A DNA stretch of 64,000 nt from Kribbella pratensis (GTDB taxonomy: Bacteria; Actinomycetota; Actinomycetes; Propionibacteriales; Kribbellaceae). The number at the start of each line of letters is the position of its first letter. Position 1 is the stretch's first letter. The notes beneath the pieces were generated by a model. The model saw only the letters and a list, made by a program, of their open reading frames with translations, made no database searches and had not been told where the DNA came from. Position numbers and translations under genes: made by a program. The stretch spans positions 1,669,749-1,733,748 of the forward strand of contig NZ_SODP01000002.1 of the NCBI RefSeq assembly GCF_004365355.1, in the 5' to 3' direction. Of this stretch, positions 8,262 through 16,717 are shown in pieces.

Positions 8262-9407
8262 TCAGTTGCGTAGTTGGGTGTTGAGGCGGGCGGCCTGGCG
8301 GGTCAGGTGTTCGCGTTCGGGGAGGTTGGGGGCGGCGTGGGCGGCCTCGGCGTACAGGCGGGCTGCTGTGGCTGGGTCGCCGGCGCGCTCGTGTAGATAG
8401 GCCGCCGCGGCGGTGTGGCGGGGCAGTGCGGGGTCCAGCTCGGCCAAGGCGGTCAGGCCGGCCTGGGGACCGTCGGCTTCGCCTACTGCTACGGCGCGGT
8501 TGAGGCGGGCTACCGGGTTGTCGGTGAGGCGGACCAGTTCGTCGTACCACTCGACGATCTGCACCCAGTCGGTCTCCTCGGCGGTCTGGGCGTCGGCGTG
8601 GAGGGCGGCGATCGCGGCCTGGGCCTGGAACTCGCCCAGACGGTCGCGGGCTAGGGCGGTCTGGAGTACGTCGACGCCCTCGGCGATCAGCTTGGTGTCC
8701 CACAGGCTGCGGTCCTGCTCTGCGAGCGGTACAAGGCTGCCGTCGGCGCGGGCGCGTGCCGGACGCCTGGCGTGGTGGAGCAGCATGAGGGCGAGCAGAC
8801 CGGCGACCTCCTCGTGGTTCGTCATCGCCGCCAACTGCCGGGTGAGTCGGATTGCCTCGGCGGCGAGGTCGATGTCGCCGGAGTACCCCTCGTTGAAGAC
8901 CAGGTAGAGCACTCGTACCACCGTGGCGACGTCGCCGGGCTGGTTGAACCGGACGCCGGAGACGGTCCGCTTGGCGCGGCTGATCCGCTGGGCCATCGTT
9001 GCCTCGGGCACCAAGTACGCCTGTGCGATCTGGCGAGTCGTCAATCCTCCGACCGCGCGCAGCGTCAGGGCGACGGATGATGCCGGAGACAACGACGGGT
9101 GCGCGCACAGAAAGTACAGCTGGAGAGTGTCGTCCAACGCTCCGCCCGGGTCGGGTGTCGGCTCGGCTTCGACCCGTTCCTCGCGCTGACGGCGAGAGTT
9201 CTCTGAGCGGGTGGCGTCGAGGAACTTGCGCCAGGCAACGGTCACCAGCCAGCCCTTGGGATCCCGCGGCGGGTCGTCCGGCCACACGCGTACAGCCTCG
9301 ACCAGAGCGTCCTGTACGGCGTCCTCGGCCGGCGCGAAGTCGGCACCACGCCGGACGAGGACACCGATCACCGCGGGCACAAGGTCCCGCAGCAACTGCT
9401 CGTTCAC
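8262..9407 (-). CDS. ECF-type sigma factor with C-terminal extension (ECF42/DUF6596 type)
   Basis: A 381-residue protein. Residues about 10-80 hold sigma region 2 (EDAVQDALVEAVRVWP, then PKGWLVTVAWRKFLD) and about 110-165 region 4 (LTLRAVGGLTTRQIAQAYLV). The remaining ~200 residues, with A-A-A-Y-L-H-E-R-A-G repeats, form the helical, TPR-like tail of ECF42 factors. Such sigma factors lack a dedicated anti-sigma; the tail is thought to be regulatory. The GTG start overlaps the stop of the YCII gene (GTGA), the standard ECF42-DGPF gene pairing. Confidence 0.92.
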   Translation of the reverse strand: MNEQLLRDLVPAVIGVLVRRGADFAPAEDAVQDALVEAVRVWPDDPPRDPKGWLVTVAWRKFLDATRSENSRRQREERVEAEPTPDPGGALDDTLQLYFLCAHPSLSPASSVALTLRAVGGLTTRQIAQAYLVPEATMAQRISRAKRTVSGVRFNQPGDVATVVRVLYLVFNEGYSGDIDLAAEAIRLTRQLAAMTNHEEVAGLLALMLLHHARRPARARADGSLVPLAEQDRSLWDTKLIAEGVDVLQTALARDRLGEFQAQAAIAALHADAQTAEETDWVQIVEWYDELVRLTDNPVARLNRAVAVGEADGPQAGLTALAELDPALPRHTAAAAYLHERAGDPATAARLYAEAAHAAPNLPEREHLTRQAARLNTQLRN

Positions 9408-9814
9408 TCGGTGACCGTGGGCGGCTCGCCCCAGAACGGCCGGACCTCGAGCCATTCGTGCAGCGGCTTGCCACCGGGTCCGGGGGCCGCCGACAGCTCA
9501 CTCGCCAGCTCGACCGCGCGATCCCAGGACTCCACGTCGATGACGTACCAGCCGGCGATCAGATCCTTGGTCTCGGCGAACGGTCCGTCGGTCACGGGCG
9601 GCTGCCCCTCCCCGCCGTACCGCACGAACGCTCCCTCGGGCATCAGCGCCTGCATATCGACGAACTCGCCCGTCTCCTCCAGCCGCGCGCCGAAGTCGCT
9701 CATGAACTGAATGTGTGCGCTGACCTCCTCCGGCGTCCACTTGTCCATCGGCCCCGCGTCCACGACAGGGGCCGGACCGCCTTGGTAGTGCTTCAGCAAA
9801 AGGTACTTCGCCAT
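9404..9814 (-). CDS. YCII/DGPF-domain protein
   Basis: A 136-residue ferredoxin-like dimeric alpha-beta-barrel protein. It begins AKYLLLKHYQGG, carries the eponymous VTDGPFAETKDLIAGWYVIDV (around residues 75-95, conserved D-G-P-F then AGWY) and ends EVRPFW, all hallmarks of the DGPF family. Its biochemical role is not established. Its 3' end overlaps the ECF42 gene by 4 nt and it follows a VOC gene by 15 nt, so it is the middle gene of a three-gene operon. Confidence 0.93.
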   Translation of the reverse strand: MAKYLLLKHYQGGPAPVVDAGPMDKWTPEEVSAHIQFMSDFGARLEETGEFVDMQALMPEGAFVRYGGEGQPPVTDGPFAETKDLIAGWYVIDVESWDRAVELASELSAAPGPGGKPLHEWLEVRPFWGEPPTVTE

Positions 9815-9829
9815 CAGATTCTCCCTGTC

Positions 9830-10264
9830 TCAGTTGAGCTGCTCGGCGAGGCCGATGATGACGCCCCCGAGGGCGCGGACGTAGCAGAGCCGGTAGATGT
9901 CGCCGTACTCCACCACTTCGGCGACGAGTTCGGCGCCGTGTGCGCGCAGTCGGGGCAGAAGCTCCTCGATGCTGTCGACGCGGTACATCACCCGGTGCAT
10001 CGCGACGATGTGGTACGGCGCGTTCTCCGGTACGGCGGGACTCGCCACAGGCGTCAGGTACTGCGACAGTTCGAGCCGCCCGTGCCCACCCGGAACCCGC
10101 ATCATCGCGATCTCGCAGCGAATTCCGTCGATCCCGACCGTCTTGTCCGCCCACGCCCCCTCGACCTGCGTCCGGCCCTCCAACTCCAGCCCGAGCTCGG
10201 TGAAGAACGCAACAGCGGCATCCGTGTCCTCAACAACAATGCCGACGTTATCCATCTGAATCAT
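9830..10264 (-). CDS. VOC-superfamily (glyoxalase-like) protein
   Basis: A 144-residue protein of two beta-alpha-beta-beta-beta modules. It opens MIQMDNVGIVVEDTDAAVAFF and ends LGGVIIGLAEQ, the typical glyoxalase/bleomycin-resistance/dioxygenase pattern with a metal-site H/E arrangement (final E in AEQ). The substrate is unknown. As first gene of the VOC-YCII-ECF42 operon it was likely recruited as a small metabolite-handling enzyme. ATG at 10264 is chosen because the upstream extension is Arg/Ser-rich. Confidence 0.9.
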   Translation of the reverse strand: MIQMDNVGIVVEDTDAAVAFFTELGLELEGRTQVEGAWADKTVGIDGIRCEIAMMRVPGGHGRLELSQYLTPVASPAVPENAPYHIVAMHRVMYRVDSIEELLPRLRAHGAELVAEVVEYGDIYRLCYVRALGGVIIGLAEQLN

Positions 10265-10516
10265 GACGCTACTTCTCCTAGCTCCTCGCGACCTCTTACA
10301 CCCCCGGGACGAAGCCAACCCGACGTTCTCGACATCCGCACCCGAAGATTTCCAGAGTTAGTGGTCACCAAGGCGCAGCTAGTGCCGCGTCAAGAAGGGT
10401 TGAGGTCGTAATCCTGCCCGGTCCGTGCCACTGCGGGCTGGGGCGGGCTGGGGCGGGCCTGAGCGGTTGGTGTTGGTTGGTATGCCCCAGTGCCGTTCAG
10501 GGCATCAAGGGATCGA

Positions 10517-10563
10517 GGTTGGGGAGGATGGTGTGCCGGATTCGGGGGGTAATCCTCCCCAGG
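10517..10563. repeat. Dispersed hairpin repeat, copy 1
   Basis: An inverted repeat with arms ttggggaggat and aatcctcccca around a gattcggg-containing centre. A second copy with the same arms and centre is at 63520-63567, so it belongs to a dispersed family. A transcriptional or mobile role is not determined. Confidence 0.75.
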
Positions 10564-10594
10564 TGGTTGTCCGGACTCGCTCGACCGAGCGGCG

Positions 10595-10616
10595 TTTGGT
10601 GGGTATGCCCATCAAA
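10595..10616. repeat. TTTGGTGGG palindrome, copy 1
   Basis: The arms tttggtggg and cccatcaaa (8 of 9 complementary) surround a 4-nt centre tatg. It has the same architecture as the perfect palindrome at 10656-10681, with the centre inverted (tatg against cata). Confidence 0.7.
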
Positions 10617-10618
10617 GT

Positions 10619-10655
10619 AGGGGTTGGCCAGTCGTATTCAAGGTGGCCAACCCCT
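10619..10655. repeat. Perfect 12-bp hairpin between the two palindromes
   Basis: Arms aggggttggcca (10619-10630) and tggccaacccct (10644-10655) are perfectly complementary around a 13-nt loop. It lies exactly between two TTTGGTGGG palindromes, so three hairpins follow each other within 90 bp. There is no T-run. It could end minus-strand transcription of the response-regulator operon or be part of a small repeat element. Confidence 0.65.
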
Positions 10656-10681
10656 CATTTGGTGGGCATACCCACCAAATG
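10656..10681. repeat. TTTGGTGGG palindrome, copy 2 (perfect arms)
   Basis: An 11-bp perfect inverted repeat, catttggtggg and cccaccaaatg, separated by cata. A half site (cccaccaaac) follows at 10690-10699. It could be an operator or a structured repeat. Confidence 0.7.
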
Positions 10682-10798
10682 TGCTGGCTGACCCACCAAA
10701 CGTGGTCGGTCCGTCGGGGCGGGCTGGGCCAGTGGATCGGCGTACGACCGCGGCACGACGGTGGGTGGATTACGACCCGAACCTTCCCTGCAGCGGCA

Positions 10799-11473
10799 CT
10801 AGCTGTAGCGGTCGTCGCGCGCCCCCGGGGAGACCAGGCCGGTTTCGTAGGCGAGGACTACGGCTTGGGCTCGGTCGCGGAGGGTTAGTTTGGCGAAGAT
10901 TCGGGCGACGTGGGTTTTGACGGTTGCCTCGCTCAGGGCTAGTTCCGTGGCCAGCTCGGCGTTGGAGAGGCCTTGGCCCATCAGGGTGAGTACTTCGAGT
11001 TCGCGCGGGGTCAGGCTGGTCAGGTCGCGGTGGATGGCTGGTTGCGCGGCGGCCGGTACGGCGAACCGTTCGACGAGGCGGCGGGTGATGGACGGGGCCA
11101 GGAGCGCGTCGCCGGTGGTGACCAGGCGTACTGCGGCTGCCAGGTGCTCCGGCGTGACGTCCTTCAGCAAGAAGCCGCTCGCGCCGGCCGCAAGTGCGGC
11201 GTACACATAGCGATCGAGGTCGAAGGTCGTCAGGATCAGCACGCGGCAGTCGGTCGGGCCGGAGAGGATCCGGCGGGTGGCCTCGAGGCCGTCCATGACC
11301 GGCATGCGGATGTCCATCAGTACGACATCCGGGCGCAGGCGTCGTACGGCGTCCACCGCCTCGGCGCCGTCTGCGGCCTCGCCGACGACCTCGATGCCGC
11401 GGGCCTTGAGGATCATCTGGAAGCCGGTACGCACCAGCGCCTGGTCGTCCGCAATCACCACTCTGGTTGTCAT
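10799..11473 (-). CDS. NarL/LuxR-type response regulator
   Basis: A 224-residue two-component regulator. The receiver domain spans residues 3-120 with acidic residues D9/D10, phospho-acceptor D54 in VLMDIRMP and the conserved K (FLLKD, about 105). The LuxR-type HTH is at about 153-215 (LTPRELEVLTLMGQGLSNAE). It is encoded immediately after its histidine kinase with a 4-nt ATGA overlap. The pair is divergent from an ABC exporter, the usual target of such systems, so it probably activates the exporter in response to an envelope or antimicrobial signal. Confidence 0.94.
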   Translation of the reverse strand: MTTRVVIADDQALVRTGFQMILKARGIEVVGEAADGAEAVDAVRRLRPDVVLMDIRMPVMDGLEATRRILSGPTDCRVLILTTFDLDRYVYAALAAGASGFLLKDVTPEHLAAAVRLVTTGDALLAPSITRRLVERFAVPAAAQPAIHRDLTSLTPRELEVLTLMGQGLSNAELATELALSEATVKTHVARIFAKLTLRDRAQAVVLAYETGLVSPGARDDRYS

Positions 11474-12303
11474 GGGCGCTCCAGCGGGAGCTTGGCGCGG
11501 ACCCGGAAGCCACCGCCCAGACGGCGCCGGGCGTCCAGGTCACCGCCGTACACGGCCACCCGCTGCTTCAGACCGAGCAGACCGCGTCCGCCGCCTTCCG
11601 GAGTGGATGGCCGACCTCCGGTCAGGATGCTGGGCCCGGTGTTGAGGATCTCCACCCGCAGAGCATGAGGCGCGTACCGCACTGTCACCTCAGCCTTCAC
11701 CCCATCGCCGTGCTTCAGCGCGTTCGTCAGCGCCTCCTGAATGATCCGGTACGCCGTGACGTCGAGCCCGGTCGGGAGTGGTCGAGGCTCTCCGGAGACC
11801 CGCACTTCCACAGGTAGTCCAGCAAAGGCGATCCGGTCGATCAGCTCACTGAGCCGGCTCAGGCTCGGCTGCGGCGACAGGGCCTCGTCATCCTCACCTG
11901 AGGCCTTCGGTGCGAGCAGACCGAGCAGGTTGCGCAGCTCAGCCATGGTGTCGCGCCCCGCCGCCTCTACTGCGAGCAGAGCCGCCTCCGCGTCACCAGG
12001 CGACGTTGCCAGGACCTGCCGCGCCGCACCCGTCTGGATGACCATCACGCTGACGTTGTGGCTCACAATGTCGTGCAGGTCATGCGCTATCCGCGCCCGC
12101 TCGGCGTCGACCGCGCTGCGGGCCGCCGTCTCCCTTTCACGCTCCAGCAACCACCCGCGCTCCTCCAGCGCCCGGGTGTGAGCACGCCGCGCCCGCACGA
12201 GCGCGAACGCGAGCACTCCGGCCAGCACGGCCAGTACCGCGACGAGCAGCCACAGGGTGATCACGCATCCACTGTCCCAAAGCTGTTCGGCAAAGCGCAT
12301 CAT
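11470..12303 (-). CDS. Sensor histidine kinase (HPK7, NarX-like)
   Basis: A 277-residue kinase. There is one membrane helix at about 14-36, then a short cytoplasmic coiled segment, a DHp box RIAHDLHDIVSHNVSVM with His74, and a HATPase_c domain with the N-box (EALTNALKHG) and a G-rich lid (GGGRGLLGLKQR). There is no extracellular sensor loop, so sensing is probably within the membrane or through the partner ABC transporter. A GTG a few codons downstream could be the real start. The first gene of the kinase-regulator operon, it is divergent from the transporter. Confidence 0.92.
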   Translation of the reverse strand: MMRFAEQLWDSGCVITLWLLVAVLAVLAGVLAFALVRARRAHTRALEERGWLLERERETAARSAVDAERARIAHDLHDIVSHNVSVMVIQTGAARQVLATSPGDAEAALLAVEAAGRDTMAELRNLLGLLAPKASGEDDEALSPQPSLSRLSELIDRIAFAGLPVEVRVSGEPRPLPTGLDVTAYRIIQEALTNALKHGDGVKAEVTVRYAPHALRVEILNTGPSILTGGRPSTPEGGGRGLLGLKQRVAVYGGDLDARRRLGGGFRVRAKLPLERP

Positions 12304-12338
12304 CCACCCGGCCCACGCCGTACATCTGCAGGATGACG

Positions 12339-12359
12339 GCCGGCGGAGATTACGCCGGC
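12339..12359. promoter_or_regulatory. Inverted repeat in the divergent kinase/ABC promoter region
   Basis: Perfect 7-bp arms gccggcg and cgccggc are separated by gagatta, 43 bp before the ABC ATPase start. This is the expected place for a response-regulator site. The assignment rests on symmetry and position only. Confidence 0.4.
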
Positions 12360-12402
12360 AGGGTGACGTCAGCGGCGGCCGGGCGGCCCTAGCGTGAGGA
12401 GC

Positions 12403-13110
12403 ATGACGGAGGACCTAGGCAACGAACAGGCGGTCGTACGGCTCACCGACGTACGCAAAGAGTACGGCGAATCGGTCGCGCTCAGCGGTGTGTCGCTGGA
12501 GATCCACGCCGGCGAGGCGGTCGCGGTCATGGGACCGTCCGGCAGCGGCAAGTCGACACTGCTCAGCATGGTGGCCGGACTGGACCGACCGACGTCGGGA
12601 GCCGTCGTGGTGCACGGCGACGACCTGGGGTCGCTGAACGAGAAGGGGCTGGCACTGTTCCGGCGCCGTCGGATCGGCATGATCTTCCAGTTCTTCAACC
12701 TACTGGACGACCTGTCTGCTCTCGACAACGTCGCACTGGCCGCGCAGCTCACCGGTACGTCGGCCCCGCACGCACGGAAGCGCGCACTCGAGCTCTTCGA
12801 GGAGCTGGGCATCGGCGACCGCCGCAACACGTACCCAGCGCAGCTGAGTGGTGGTGAACGCCAGCGTGTCGCGGTCGCTCGCGCACTGATGAACCGCCCG
12901 GCGATTCTGCTCGCCGACGAACCCACCGGTGCACTGGACACCCGCGCCGGCGAGCAGGTGATGGACCTCCTGCTGGACCTCAACCAGATCGGTCAGACGC
13001 TGCTACTGGTCACCCACGACCAGCAGCTGGCCACGCGATGCGCCAGCCGGGTCATCGACTTCGTCGACGGGCAGATCGCCGGCGAACGCAGTCTGGAGCG
13101 TACGGCGTGA
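12403..13110 (+). CDS. ABC transporter ATP-binding protein (MacB/LolD type)
   Basis: A 235-residue ATPase. Walker A is GPSGSGKST (about 44-52), the Q-loop lies in IFQFFNLLDDLSALDNV, the signature is LSGGERQR, Walker B is ILLADEPTGALD, and the H-loop is VTHD. The EPTGALD form is typical of the MacB/LolCDE/BceA group that powers FtsX-type permeases for peptides or lipoproteins. An AGGA ribosome site 4 nt upstream supports ATG at 12403. The stop overlaps the GTG of the permease (GTGA), so the two are translationally coupled. Confidence 0.95.
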   Translation: MTEDLGNEQAVVRLTDVRKEYGESVALSGVSLEIHAGEAVAVMGPSGSGKSTLLSMVAGLDRPTSGAVVVHGDDLGSLNEKGLALFRRRRIGMIFQFFNLLDDLSALDNVALAAQLTGTSAPHARKRALELFEELGIGDRRNTYPAQLSGGERQRVAVARALMNRPAILLADEPTGALDTRAGEQVMDLLLDLNQIGQTLLLVTHDQQLATRCASRVIDFVDGQIAGERSLERTA

Positions 13111-15437
13111 GCGCCGTCTGGCCGGTGTCGCGCGCAGCGGTACGCCGACGTCGCGTGCAGACCGTGGTGATCGGAGTCGTCGTACTGCTCTCCACCACGA
13201 TGATCGTCGTCGCACTGGGGCTGCTGGCCGCTTCGAGCGGTCCGTTCGACCAGGCGTACGCGCGGCAGAGCGGTGCGCACCTGGTCGCGTCGTACGACCC
13301 GAGCAAGGTCAGCGACAGTCAGCTGACCACGTCGGCGTCAGCTGCGAAGGCGTACGCCGGTCCGTTCGCGATGGCGACGCTGGACCTCGGGTCCAACGGG
13401 AAGTTCGGCGAGCCGCAGTCCCTGGTGACAGTTGGCCGCGCGGACCCGGGTGGACCGGTCGACCGCCTCAACGTCTGGAAGGGACGCTGGGCGGCCAAGA
13501 CGGGTGAGATCGTGCTGAACCGGAATCCCACGGCGTCTGACGGGTTCGGAGCACCGACTCTCGGATCGACCATGAACGCGGCTGGACAGACGCTGACGAT
13601 CGTCGGGTTCGCGTACAGCGTGAGTCAGTCCGCGGATGCGTGGGTCGTACCGGCGCAGATGACCTCGTTCAAGCCGACGGCCACACAGATGCTGTACCGC
13701 TTCGCACAGGCGGCCACTAACGAGCAGGTGTCTGCCGGTCAGGCCGCTGTGACCTCCGGGCTGCCGTCCGGCGCGCTGGTGGGTACGCAGTCGTACCTCG
13801 GGCTGCGAGCACTCGCCACAGGTGAGCCGAACACGTTTGTGCCGTTCCTGATGGTGTTCGGCTGGCTAGGGCTGGCGGTCGCCGTCCTGATCGTCGCCAA
13901 CGTGGTCAGTGGCGCTGTGGTCTCCGGCTTCAAGCACATTGGCGTGCTGAAGTCGCTTGGGTTCACACCGACGCAGGTCATGGCTGTGTACCTGACGATG
14001 ATCTCCATCCCCGCGATCATCGGATGTGCCGGCGGCACAGTGCTGGGCAACGTGCTCGCAGAGTCCCTGCTGACAAGGGCTTTCGAGAACTACGGCGCCG
14101 ACGGCGTCACCGTGCCGATCTGGGTCGACGTGGCCGTCGTGCTCGGCGTACCGGTGCTGGTTGCGCTGTCTGCTCTCTTGCCTTCGCTGCGCGCACGGAG
14201 TCTGTCGGCAGCTGAGGCGATCAGCGCGGGTAGCGCACCGCGGGCGGGGCGTGGGCTGCGGGTGCAGCGTTGGCTGAGCGGTACCCGGCTGCCGCGGTCC
14301 GTGTCTCTCGGGCTGGGGCTTCCATTCGCACGTCCTGCTCGAACGGCGTTGACGCTGGCTGCCGTCGTACTTGGTGTGACGAGTGTGACGCTGGCGGTGG
14401 GGCTGGGGAAGTCGCTGATGACGTACCAGACTGCTGCTAGTCGAGTAGACGCTGTGGACGTGTCGCTGTTTGCGCGCCCGACTGACGGTGGGCCGGCACC
14501 AAACGATCCTCAGGCGCCACCCGCGCCCAAACTGAGCGATGCGGCAGACGAGGCGCTGATCCGGTCCACCCCGGGCGCGGTGTCGGTGACGGCGAGTGCG
14601 AATCTGCCGATGCGGCTGGCTGGGACCAGTACCGACCTACAGGTGTCCTTCTATCGCGGGGACTTCGAGCAGCTCGGCTATCGGATCCTTCACGGGCGCT
14701 GGTTCGACGGTCCGGGTCAGGTGGTCGTCTCGGAGCGGTTCCTGCGACAGCGTGGACTGGCGGTCGGCGACACCATCACGCTGCAGTCGGAGGGGAAGAG
14801 CGTACGAGCGCAGATCGTCGGGAAGGCGATGTACAACTCAGGCGACGAGGTGCTGTCGAACTGGCAGACGCTGGCGCTGGTGGCGCCGTCGCTGCGGGCA
14901 TCGCTGTACGAGATCAACGTCAAGCCGGGTACGAACCTGGACGCGTTCGTAGCGGCGGTCCAGACGGGCGACTCGGGTCTGATGCGGGCTGACGGGCAGG
15001 ATGCCGGTACCTTCGTGGCGATCGTGCTGGCGACTGTCGTACTGCTCACTCTGATGCTGGGGACGGTGGCTGCGCTGGGTGTCTTCAACACCGTCATCCT
15101 CAACACCCGCGAACGCCGCCGCGACCTCGGCATGCTCAAGTCGATCGGCATGACCCCCAGCCAGGTCACCATCATGGTCGTCACCTCGATGGCCGCCCTC
15201 GGCGCCGTCGGCGGCGTGCTAGGTATTCCGTTGGGCATCGTCGCGCATCGACTGGTCGTACCGGCGATGGCCAACGGCGCCCAGGTCGAGATCCCGGCGT
15301 TCATGCTCCACGTCTACCCCTGGTCGCTCCTGGCCCTCCTGATCCTCGCCGGCATCCTCATCGCCGCCGCCGGCGCCTACTTCCCTGCGCGATCGGCGGC
15401 CCACACCACGATCGCCAAAGTCCTGCACAACGAATGA
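13107..15437 (+). CDS. FtsX-type ABC transporter permease
   Basis: A 776-residue membrane protein with two FtsX domains. The N-terminal helix (about 17-40) is followed by a large extracytoplasmic domain, then a three-helix FtsX module (about 245-360), a second single helix (about 410), another extracytoplasmic domain and a final three-helix module at the C-terminus (about 640-770). The repeat segments HIGVLKSLGFTPTQV and DLGMLKSIGMTPSQV are the paired FtsX coupling motifs. Such proteins act as mechanotransmission exporters or detoxifiers of membrane-active peptides. It is co-transcribed with the upstream ATPase and faces the two-component operon. Confidence 0.93.
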   Translation: MSAVWPVSRAAVRRRRVQTVVIGVVVLLSTTMIVVALGLLAASSGPFDQAYARQSGAHLVASYDPSKVSDSQLTTSASAAKAYAGPFAMATLDLGSNGKFGEPQSLVTVGRADPGGPVDRLNVWKGRWAAKTGEIVLNRNPTASDGFGAPTLGSTMNAAGQTLTIVGFAYSVSQSADAWVVPAQMTSFKPTATQMLYRFAQAATNEQVSAGQAAVTSGLPSGALVGTQSYLGLRALATGEPNTFVPFLMVFGWLGLAVAVLIVANVVSGAVVSGFKHIGVLKSLGFTPTQVMAVYLTMISIPAIIGCAGGTVLGNVLAESLLTRAFENYGADGVTVPIWVDVAVVLGVPVLVALSALLPSLRARSLSAAEAISAGSAPRAGRGLRVQRWLSGTRLPRSVSLGLGLPFARPARTALTLAAVVLGVTSVTLAVGLGKSLMTYQTAASRVDAVDVSLFARPTDGGPAPNDPQAPPAPKLSDAADEALIRSTPGAVSVTASANLPMRLAGTSTDLQVSFYRGDFEQLGYRILHGRWFDGPGQVVVSERFLRQRGLAVGDTITLQSEGKSVRAQIVGKAMYNSGDEVLSNWQTLALVAPSLRASLYEINVKPGTNLDAFVAAVQTGDSGLMRADGQDAGTFVAIVLATVVLLTLMLGTVAALGVFNTVILNTRERRRDLGMLKSIGMTPSQVTIMVVTSMAALGAVGGVLGIPLGIVAHRLVVPAMANGAQVEIPAFMLHVYPWSLLALLILAGILIAAAGAYFPARSAAHTTIAKVLHNE

Positions 15438-15470
15438 AAACTGTCGGAAGGCCTTGATAGGAAGGCTTTC

Positions 15471-16223
15471 ATGAGCGCCAGACCGCGAGTGGTGGTGTCA
15501 GTGGCAGCCTCGGTCGACGGGCGTGTGACCGTCGGCCGGGACCGTCTCCTGCTGTCCGACGAGGCCGGGCAGCTGTGGCGATCGTTGTGGCCGGAGGGGT
15601 TTGTGCCGGCGCATGATGCGCGGACGGCGTTGCTGGAGAAGCTGTACGCGCCGACGGCGATCCTCGAAGGTAGCGGAACGTTCGTCACCGCGGACAGCGG
15701 CCCGTTGGAGTTGCCCGAGGCAACCAGTTCGTACGACGACTTCCTGCCGGACGACGTGGTGAACGATCCGGGGCATCGCAAATGGTTCACAGTTGTGGAT
15801 AGTCGCGGGCGGGTCTTGTGGACGGAGAAGGGTGGGGCCGGGATCGACCTCTTGGTCCTCGCGTCCCGCGCCACCCCGATGGCCTACCTCGCCTACCTGC
15901 GACGCAAGAACATTCCGTACCTCGTCGCCGGCGAGGACCACGTGGATCTGGACCTGGCGCTACGCCGGATGCGTGATCGGCTCGGCGTCACGTGTGTCGT
16001 CTCCGAGGCCGGCGGCGGGCTGAACGGCGCCTTGCTGCGAGCTGATCTGATCGACGAGCTGCATCTGATTCTGTTCCCAGCCGCTATCGGAGGTGCGGGT
16101 GTGCCGACTGTGTTCGACGGACCAGAGCTCGAGCCCGGGGCGCTCCCGACCCGACTGCGTCTTATATCCAGCAGCACCACGGCCGACGGCGTGGTGAGCC
16201 TTCGTTACGAGATAGCCCGATGA
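15471..16223 (+). CDS. RibD C-terminal/dihydrofolate-reductase-like protein
   Basis: A 250-residue NADPH-dependent reductase of the RibD_C fold. It opens PRVVVSVAASVDGRV, has the cofactor-region motif VSEAGGGLNGALLRADLIDE (about 172-191, equivalent to E-G-G-x-x-L and L-V-D-E) and a P-A-x-x-G-G-A-G loop. It lacks the deaminase half of RibD, so a role in riboflavin synthesis is uncertain; stand-alone members occur as reductases of unknown substrate. GGAAGG lies just upstream of ATG 15471. The stop overlaps the next start (ATGA). Confidence 0.88.
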   Translation: MSARPRVVVSVAASVDGRVTVGRDRLLLSDEAGQLWRSLWPEGFVPAHDARTALLEKLYAPTAILEGSGTFVTADSGPLELPEATSSYDDFLPDDVVNDPGHRKWFTVVDSRGRVLWTEKGGAGIDLLVLASRATPMAYLAYLRRKNIPYLVAGEDHVDLDLALRRMRDRLGVTCVVSEAGGGLNGALLRADLIDELHLILFPAAIGGAGVPTVFDGPELEPGALPTRLRLISSSTTADGVVSLRYEIAR

Positions 16224-16717
16224 CCGAGATGACGGCGGAGCGGGTACTGAAGGTGCTGGATGCCCTGACCGGCTTGGACGTCTGGGTCGACGGCGGCTGG
16301 GGCGTGGACGCGCTGGTCGGTCGGCAGACACGGGCGCACGAAGATCTGGATCTGGGCGTGGCCCGACCGGAGTTGGATCGGGTGGTGGAGCTGTTGGGTG
16401 CGCTGGAGTACGACATAACGGACGCGCGCTACCTGCAGGTCACCGTGCAACTGACCCACGTGGACGGGCATCGGATCGATCTCCATCCGAGTACGCCGAT
16501 GCCGGGCGGAGGCACCGAACAACTCGACTTCGATGGCAACACCTACTTCATCCCACCGGCTGTCGACGGGCGGATCGGCGGTCAGCCAGTCCGATGCATG
16601 CCCGCCAGCGCACAGCGGCGATCGCACCAGGGGTACGAGCTCAGACCGCAGGATCTACACGATATGCAGTTGCTTGATGAGATTGACTTTGCCCATGGAC
16701 GAGGTGGTAGCGGGTAA
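16220..16717 (+). CDS. Nucleotidyltransferase, lincosamide/aminoglycoside adenylyltransferase-like
   Basis: A 165-residue protein with the minimal nucleotidyltransferase signature GGWGVDALVGRQTRAHEDLDL (about 26-46): a G-G-W helix start, then paired acidic residues in the H-E-D-L-D-L strand that bind metal. A third acidic residue is in HRIDLHP (about 83). This matches the family of lincosamide and ANT(2'')-like enzymes, which adenylylate small hydroxylated molecules. Real antibiotic inactivation cannot be inferred. It is coupled by a 4-nt overlap to the RibD-like gene and overlaps the next methyltransferase by 23 nt. Confidence 0.85.
   Translation: MTEMTAERVLKVLDALTGLDVWVDGGWGVDALVGRQTRAHEDLDLGVARPELDRVVELLGALEYDITDARYLQVTVQLTHVDGHRIDLHPSTPMPGGGTEQLDFDGNTYFIPPAVDGRIGGQPVRCMPASAQRRSHQGYELRPQDLHDMQLLDEIDFAHGRGGSG

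Larger units (their letters stand above)
10265..10798. other. Gene-free, palindrome-rich intergenic region
   Basis: This 534-bp gap between the VOC gene and the response-regulator gene has no convincing reading frame. It contains a long hairpin shared with 63.5 kb (10517-10563), two TTTGGTGGG palindromes, and a perfect 12-bp hairpin (10619-10655), listed separately. Partial copies of the TGGTGGGTATGCCC motif also occur near 10468-10490 (degenerate) and 10690-10702 (half site cccaccaaac). Confidence 0.8.

Noticed and set aside
16220..16717. Lincosamide resistance gene
   Set aside because: Only the general nucleotidyltransferase pattern is visible; specific antibiotic inactivation cannot be claimed from sequence alone.
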